Assembly (NCBI RefSeq): GCF_019175385.1
Contig: NC_083339.1
Location: 109,911,601 to 109,975,600 of the forward strand
Direction: 5' to 3'
Length of the DNA: 64,000 nt
Source of the DNA: Lycium barbarum
Taxonomy: Eukaryota; Streptophyta; Magnoliopsida; Solanales; Solanaceae
Position 1 is the stretch's first letter; each line of letters begins with the position of its first letter. Below, piece by piece: positions 57,560 to 64,000 of the stretch. The notes under the pieces are model-generated. The model was not told the DNA's origin. It worked only from the letters and a program-made list of their open reading frames with translations, and did no database searches. Both the position numbers and the translations under genes were made by a program.

Positions 57560-58732
57560 CCTCAAGTGAGCTCGAGGATTTCCCTTCCCATCAAACATGT
57601 TAAATTTTGGGATTTTATATCCGGCGGGCAGCTCGATATCAAGATGGATACACAGATCTTCATGCTCAAGTCCTTCACATCCTTTGTTGGTTTGATATTT
57701 CTAACTGCTTCTCTCAGATTGCGAAGCTCTTTCGCTACATTCTCGTCCGCTCTTGCCCTGGCTTCCTTTTCTATCTCTTCATAAGGGTCAACCTCTGGAT
57801 GCTGCACAGCCTGCAACTGGGTAGTGAAAGGTTGAGCTTCTGCTACATATACCGGTGGCACATACTGCGTATTTATAGTTGGCGGTGTGTGCCAATGGTA
57901 TGTGTTGAGTTGTTTGGTAGTTTTGGGTAAGTGGGGTAGTTTGGGTAACAACAGGTTAAGAAATGTAGGGAGTGGTGAAAGGTGGCGGATTGGTTTGTTG
58001 GAAGTTAATTTGCTGGGGGTTGGCTTGTTGCAGGTCATTTAGTTGCGGGATGGTTTGATGTATGTTGGTTTGTTACGGGGTGGTTTGTGGCGAGATGGTT
58101 TGTTGCGGGTGGATCGCTGATGGAATGGCTTGTTGTGGATTTGATTGTTATGAAATGGTTTGTTGCTGGCTAGTTTGTTGTGAATCGGTAGTATTTGGAT
58201 GTCCTATGTAAAGCGGAGGGTTTGAGGGAGAGGGTTGAGGAGCGGGCGAGTCAACAGGTGAAAAGGATGGTGGAATTGTCGCATTTGTTCTTTGTTCGTG
58301 GTAAGGAGTATTGAGGGAGATGGATAGATTGGTAAGATTTCGCAGTCGCTTGATTTCAGTTTGCATATTGGCTATTTGCTGCACCAGTTGGGCGATGAGT
58401 TCGTCATTCCCTCCTCCTGAAGCTTCGGGTTCGTCTCTTGGAATGGTGACAATTCCCAAGCCGGTCTGTTCGGATGCCCCTGAATCATTCATATCGCTGG
58501 ATGCTCGTGTTTTTGATCTTGTAAAGTACGGGTGGTCTTCCAGCTTGTAGTCAACACGAATCAACCGTTGGGGGAAATAATCAAAATAAAAAGAAAACCC
58601 TTCAAAAATGAAGAAAACTGCGTTAGAATAATGCGAATGATTGCTGCTTAAAATAATGCGAACATTGAGCAAACAACGTTGAAAGAAACACATATTGCAT
58701 AGCAAACAAAACACATATTGCATAGCAAACAA
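57560..58732 (-). pseudogene. gag: Ogre gag N-terminal region, two frameshifts
   Basis: The frame from 58732 carries the Gag N-terminus (YFTRSKTRASSDMNDSGASE, then IAQLVQQIANMQTEIKRLRN, a coiled coil) and a Gln/Pro/Thr-rich region, ending in a stop at 58148. Gag resumes in another frame near 57900 (DPYEEIEKEARARADENVAK, LREAVRNIKPTKDVKDLSMK). It shifts back near 57640, after which LPAGYKIPKF and MFDGKGNPRAHLR lead to the TAA at 57557. The sequence around 57900-58150 is a low-complexity run of GGTTTGTTG words. The start codon is uncertain; residues before YFTRSK are probably not Gag. Confidence 0.82.
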
Positions 58733-58757
58733 AACACATATTGCATGACAAACAAAT
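58689..58757. repeat. 23-bp direct repeats between ORF1 and gag
   Basis: CACATATTGCATAGCAAACA starts at 58689, 58712 and 58735; the third copy is slightly changed. They lie just upstream of gag in the element's own orientation. Confidence 0.85.
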
Positions 58758-58980
58758 CACATAGTAAAAGGGATATATAGTAAACATAGCGCGACCTATT
58801 ATGCACGTGACCTCTTTTGTGCCAGAGGTAGGCCTAACGCGGATTTGAAGGATAAAATATGCAATTATATGTCATCCCAATGTGCTATTAATTGAAGGCC
58901 CCAAAACATACAATGTTTAAAATTTAAAATCCCGATGCCAAAGAAATTATTACAATTACTACTTGACTTTCATAAGCTAA

Positions 58981-60570
58981 TTAAATTGAGGAAGGCCCTT
59001 CGTTGCTCTTGAGCCTCTTGGTTTCCTGGATTGATTGATCGATTTTTCGGCGATTCTGGGCAAGGTATGGCATAGCTAGAACTCCTCCCGTTTTAATGCC
59101 TTCTTTGATGCAAGTGTCTCCTTGCTCAGCTAGAAGTGTATCCAATTCTTGCATGTTTTGCTCGTAACTAAGTGCCTGCTGCTTCCATTTCTCTGCCTCC
59201 CTTTCCTTTTCTTCAAGTTGTGCATGGTCCTCGGCTTCAGAGACAAGACTTTTCTTACGCAGTTGCCGGAGTAAGATGTATGCTTCTGCTTTCCCATCCT
59301 TAATTCGTCCCCTCAGACTAACGCTAGGTTCGATTGATCCTTCCAAGTTAGCGGTCAGCCACTCCAAATAGTTATCCACACATCCAGCTTGGTATCTATT
59401 TGGCTCAATCGAATCTGCTTTCATGGTTTCCCTCGATTTCCACATGCTTAGAACTTCTTTTGCGAAAGGAATTTTTCCCTCTTTGTAGTCGGCTCGATAA
59501 TGATCCATGTCTGCCACTAAAGGTATGTTTTGCTTTCTTCCAGATTGCCTTATAACTCTCGGTGGGGCGTAAGGTTGCAAGCCCCGAAGTCCCATCAAAA
59601 CTAAAAATGGCACGATCTTCGTACGAAACACCAAACCCTCGGATGGAAACCAACTGAATATCTATTGAATTGAATCATCGTTCAAGCGGCTGAGAAGTCT
59701 TATCCACCCTTCTACACAATTTGGCTTTTCAAAGGATCTACTCGTCAAGATAGTGCCTGGAACATGTCCCAGAATGTGATTTTCACCCGTCGGCTTTCGG
59801 AATGCTAGACCCCTGTCGACCTTTTGAAGATATTCCATCAATCAAATCTGTAAAAGCAAGTTGCATCCCTCAAAATGTTTGTACCCATGCTTGCAACGTC
59901 CTAACACTCGATAGATATCTGCCAAGACCATAGGGACCACGGTGTATTATTTCCCGTCAATACCACCAAATAGAGCTTCAGTCACAGTAATGAGACGGGT
60001 GTGAATATCTCTTGTTGTTCCTTTAGGGAATACCATAATTCCCAAAAAACATACTGCGAAAGCGACGCACCGTTTTTGTTTCCAAGAGTCATATGAGAAA
60101 AATTCGTCTTGATGATTGGTGAAACTTTGTTGATAACCAAATCTATGATACAAGTACTCAAATGGTATCATAGACCCTTGTAAACACTCTACGCCTTTAC
60201 CCTTTCTGAACCCGAGGCTGTCAACAAATTCCTTTGGTAAAGGTTCCTTTGGAATAATCATGCCACAGTTTTGCCATTTTTTCTTCTTATGTAATAAAGC
60301 AGCATTTTCTATATATCCTCCTATTTCTTCTAACAACGGAGTCATCTCAATGTTGCCAAATCTAAACACGGCCCTTTTCTCATCCCAAAACACAGTTGCC
60401 GCCTCAATGATGTCTCTACAGGGTTGGATATCAATCAAAGACGGTAAGTGCCCCAACGCTCCACGTACCACACGCTGTCTGTAATCCCCCAAATCAATCC
60501 ACCATGCTTTCAGTTGAGGAGGAACACTCAAAACCATGCTAAACCTCGGGTAAGTGTTGTGTTGACTCAT
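58981..60570 (-). pseudogene. Ogre ORF1 with three in-frame stops
   Basis: One frame of 530 codons starting MSQHNTYPRF and ending SNEGPSSI, interrupted by TAA (59947-59949), TGA (59842-59844) and TAG (59662-59664). No frameshift was seen. The N-terminal part (LKAWWIDLGDYRQRVV, CRDIIEAATVFWDEKRAVFR, PLLEEIGGYI) resembles the plant-mobile-domain/DUF7745-like proteins found in Tat/Ogre ORF1. The C-terminal third contains a Glu/Lys-rich coiled coil (AQLEEKEREAEKWKQQALSY). Ogre elements differ from most gypsy elements by this ORF before gag; its function is not known. DUF assignment is from memory. Confidence 0.85.
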
Positions 60571-61185
60571 GGCTACCTGCGTTCACAAATGGTTAGTTCT
60601 ACCTAAATAGCACATAGTCCACATAACACACCTGTTTATCCTTCAAATGCACATAACGTGATAGTCGTCCCTTGGGGTCATAGAACCACTCGGACATTTG
60701 GACGAGGTTGACTAATGGACTTAATACACCTTGGGTATTAAGCCTCCTAGGTTTTCGTGATGCATGTTCTTAAAGAGGGTTTTGGCTTAGCTCTATCTTA
60801 GGCTGACTAGAAGTTGTTTTCCTATGACACGAGGCTCCTCCAAGTGGATAACTTGGGAGTGGAAAGTCCGTGGCTGTCGACTACACCACCGATCGACTAA
60901 ATCAACCAGATCAATCCAACTAAAGGGGTAATTTAGTAGTGCACGGCCGCGAACCGCGAAACCGCTTTAAGTGTGTGAATTGGGTGAATTTTCCAGGAGT
61001 GGAAGAAATATGAACGGAATGCCAATTTAATAAAAGAAAAACATATATATTACGTAGCAAAGGAAAATAAGGCATAAAATAATAATAAATACAATTAAAA
61101 GCATATAAAGCAAAATAAAGAAAACAAACAAACAAAACACCCAACAAATATTAATTAACCTAAGTTGTTATGGTTAGAACCTAAT
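60571..61185 (-). other. Ogre leader region
   Basis: The 5' UTR between the primer site and ORF1. AT-rich, with no domain. A 75-codon frame at 60920-61147 is Phe/Tyr-rich low complexity and not called. Confidence 0.7.
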
Positions 61186-61203
61186 TCCCCAGCGGAGTCG
61201 CCA
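61186..61203 (-). other. Primer-binding site, tRNA-Arg type
   Basis: On the minus strand TGGCGACTCCGCTGGGGA starts three bases from the LTR end. Its complement ends GGAGTCGCCA, as expected for a plant tRNA-Arg, the known Ogre primer. The tRNA assignment is from memory. Confidence 0.85.
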
Positions 61204-61206
61204 AGC

Positions 61207-64000
61207 TGTTATACCCCATTTAAACCGGGTTAAAGTAGAGTACAACATATTGGAGATTCCTAAATGCTTTATTTTAAGGAGTCGCCACTTAATTAATTTA
61301 ATGGTGAATTAGGACACCTAATTTATTAACTAAGGTAAAGCCTAACTAAACCTCCGTTAATGGTCTGCTTAATTTTCAAATTCTAGGTAAGGGTTCTAAT
61401 TATCCTAAAGGGAAGGGGTTAGGCATCCTCTAGAATCTGTTAACTACGGTTATCCGGCCAAAATTAGGTTAATTAATTAAAGTTTAATATAGTGCTTAAA
61501 TTTTAAGAAAATAGCTTGTACATATTACTAAGGTTTTAAAGGAAATATAATAATTCCATTTAAACTAACTTGTGGAGAAAATATAGTAATTTGCATAAAG
61601 GAAATGCTTTTAAAAAATGGGATTTATAAATGGTGTTAAAACTTGAAATGAAAATAGTAATGTTATCTTAAAATAAGACTTATAGAAAATATAATATTTT
61701 GCATAAAAGAATACTTTAGATGATATTTTAAAATAAGACTTACAAATATTGTTAAGGCTTTTAAATATAATAACGTTATCTAAATAAAGATTTATAGAAA
61801 ATATAATAATTTATATGAAATAAGGTTTTAAATAAAACTTATAAATGTTGCTAAGATTTTTGAAAAATATAATAATGCTATTGAAAACAAGGCCCGTAAA
61901 ATATAATAACTTGCTTATAAATAATAGCTTTTAGCAAATATGGACTTTATGTAAATTTATGTCAATATGGTGATGTAGAAATTCCTAGACTTATTTCTTT
62001 AAAACGTGATGTAAAGGGCATAAGTTTCCCTTTTATTACTTTTATTTAACTATATTTGGCTAAAATATGTATAATCGGATTTATCCTAAATGTTATAAAG
62101 TACACTTGGATTAGTATTTGCATATTAGGGACGTTTTGAAATTTTAAGATAGTAGAATGAAACATAATTCTTTTGATTCAAAAATATGTAATCATGCCAT
62201 TTTAAAAATCAATTATTCTAGGAAAGATAAATGTTATAGGTAAAATAAAAACAAGAATGAAACCTATGGAATTAATTATTAGTTTTCCTTAAATTAACTA
62301 CCCATTACTAAAATTAAAACCCACTAACTTCATTGAGGTTCACCTAAATTAACAAACAAAGTGCTAGTCATGCAATACAAATTAAATGCATAAAAAGAGT
62401 AAAATAGAGGAGTAAATAAGTGAAATGGGTTCAGCCCATTTCAAGGCTGCTATGATCAGATTGTTGTTGGGCTTAGCCCAGAAATCCGAAATCAAGTGAA
62501 TCAGCCCATTTAGGCCAATTGCTGCGGATCTGCTGCTGCTGTTGGGCTTCGGCCCAACATTTTTTTTTTTATGCGGACTGGACTGGACAGAGACGACTTG
62601 AGCGAGATTATGTTGGGCTTTTTAGCCCAACTCCGAATGAGGGAGAAGAACGAGTCTCTTGGACTCGTATGCGATAGTCATGCATAAAAAGAAAGATAAG
62701 GATTAGTATCTAATCGATGAGTAAAGTTAAACATGTAACATATAAATTCAAAACAAATCAGCAGATTGTGTATATTCTATGTATATTCTAAATATATCTC
62801 ATGTATACATATCCATAAGGATGTATAGAGAGTCAATATCGAAAAGCTTTTGCCCCCGTCTTCCCGATATTGCACGAGTTCCAAGGGATTTCATGAATCT
62901 CAAGCATGGCTAACATCGGGAAGAGTTCAAGCTTGATCCATAATGACCAATCTAACTTTCCTATCAATGTGTTTTCATGAATATACCTCAAAAATACATA
63001 GGTATACAACCTCGCTGCTTTAACAGCATCAAAGCACTTATAATACCGTAAAACACACAATCTGCCCAGCAGTGGCAGTGGAATACAAAAAAAAAAGTCA
63101 CACAATAAGCTAAGGCAAACGGCATCTACATGGCAATGCTAGCATGTCAGGAATAGAATGAGCAGTTTTGCCCAGTTCAGGATAAGTCTGGGCCAGCATA
63201 AAGTATACAGGAAAGTACAAGGTTCCCAGGGTCACATAAAGGCGAGAAAAGATTATATGCAAGCATGCAAGTGTCATTCTCATAGGAAGCAGGCAGGATA
63301 TAATGAGATGGAGGTTCTAAATGATATGAAACACACAAGAATAGAATCATTGTTTTGTTCGGCAAATAGTATGCAGATAGATGATCAACAGAAAAAGGGG
63401 AACAAATTTAAGGGATATGTGGAGTTTTAGTGACAGGACGAGACTGGGCGTGAAAGAGCCTTAGCTATGCTCAAATTCAAACACAGGACCATATAGGTAG
63501 TTTAAATAGATCAAACCATTCAGCAGTGCATTCATCAAATTATGCTAAGTGGAGGATTGAACATTTAATCAAACATACATACATTCTTGATATACTCATG
63601 ATAATGTTGCGATCTAAAATAACCTCTAGGCTCCATACATGTTCAATTCGCACAATGGTAAGAAACAGGGCCAAAGCATGCTATGCCTACTTCACAGAAA
63701 ATGGATTCATGCCATTCTGGACTTTCAAACAAGTACTCAAACCAATAGTGCCATTTACTTTAAAATAAAGCAATCTGAATCGCATATTTATACATATTGG
63801 GACACCACCTAGTATTGTGCAGAAAAGGAGCACACAAGGGCACAAATGACCATTCTTCACATACGAAGGCATGTTTTATTTCAAATGTGCCATGAATCAT
63901 CCAGACAGGTATACAAGTAACCTTAATCAGTACATAGAAATGAACTAAGCACTTTAAAATACCTATAGTGAATTGTAGACCATGAACCATTCTAATACAC
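61207..64000 (-). repeat. 5' LTR of the Ogre element (3' part only)
   Basis: Colinear with 41855-44648 and nearly identical. The remaining ~1.8-2 kb lie beyond the window. It carries 62450-62648, absent from the other LTR. Confidence 0.92.
62450..62648. repeat. 199-bp segment present in only one Ogre LTR, with stem-loops
   Basis: Absent from the other LTR at 43102/43103. It contains three TTGGGCT/AGCCCAA inverted repeats: near 62468-62480; 62541-62558 (GTTGGGC, TTCG, GCCCAAC); and 62612-62631 (GTTGGGCT, TTTT, AGCCCAAC). There is no flanking duplication, so deletion from the left LTR is more likely than insertion here. Confidence 0.85.

Larger units (their letters stand above)
41855..64000 (-). 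mobile_element. Ogre-type (Tat lineage) Ty3/gypsy retrotransposon, 5' LTR cut by window end
   Basis: Read on the minus strand: LTR (from beyond 64000 to 61207), tRNA-Arg-type primer site, ORF1, gag-protease, predicted intron, RT, RNase H, a second RNase H, integrase, long 3' UTR, polypurine tract, LTR (46475-41855). ORF1, the intron, the dual RNase H and the long LTRs are the published hallmarks of Ogre. The LTR copies are nearly identical (a few percent difference by eye), so insertion is fairly recent. Yet the frame has nonsense codons in ORF1, gag and pol, two gag frameshifts, and a 2.7-kb solo LTR in RT. The left flank is TGGCC; the right flank is not visible. Confidence 0.93.

Overview
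The window looks like an AT-rich intergenic stretch of a large dicot nuclear genome, most likely Solanaceae or a close asterid. That assignment is an inference from the many Stowaway-like MITEs with CTCCCTCCGT ends, the Tekay/Del and Ogre retrotransposon families, and a plant bHLH gene with introns; no single marker proves it. Nearly everything recognisable is transposon-derived. The only host gene seen is a bHLH transcription factor at 18811-20666, and its frame is broken.

Layout. 1-10448: an old Tekay/Del-type Ty3/gypsy chromovirus (plus strand; its 5' LTR begins outside the window), with decayed gag, protease, RT-RNase H, integrase and chromodomain. Its RT is split by a complete solo LTR (3223-5361, target duplication GATTT). 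10449-13135: a DNA transposon whose left terminal repeat seems to be cut by the chromovirus. 14044-15320: an element with long inverted repeats around a GC-rich segment. 16061-18180 and 34488-36231: two relatives of one non-autonomous Mutator-like (MULE) family, each with a 9-bp target duplication. One carries a fragment of a pentatricopeptide-repeat (PPR) gene; the other carries a module also found in a retrotransposon LTR at 52.5 kb. 18.7-20.7 kb: the bHLH gene, with hAT-MITE-like sequence in intron 1. 20.8-29.5 kb: Stowaway and hAT MITEs, duplications and a 94-bp AT microsatellite. 29672-32940: a minus-strand solo LTR with internal tandem repeats and a Tourist-type MITE. 34.2-37.5 kb: a cluster of inverted-repeat modules into which the PPR-carrying MULE inserted. 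40804-41854: a hAT remnant with a broken BED zinc finger.

41855-64000: an Ogre/Tat-lineage Ty3/gypsy element on the minus strand, entered at its 3' LTR and leaving the window inside its 5' LTR. It has 4.6-kb LTRs, a tRNA-Arg-type primer site, the extra ORF1 upstream of gag, gag-protease, a predicted 177-nt intron that joins protease to RT in frame, RT, a vestigial RNase H, a second RNase H, integrase, and a long 3' UTR with tandem repeats. It carries several nonsense codons, two gag frameshifts, an integrase Asp-to-Asn change, and a 2.7-kb solo LTR inserted inside the codons of the RT YVDD motif.

The history reads as layers: DNA elements, then the chromovirus (LTRs differ by very roughly a tenth by eye), the solo LTRs, and the Ogre (LTRs differ by only a few percent by eye). 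No tRNA, rRNA, CRISPR or bacterial-type operon was seen. Divergence figures are by-eye impressions, not computed.
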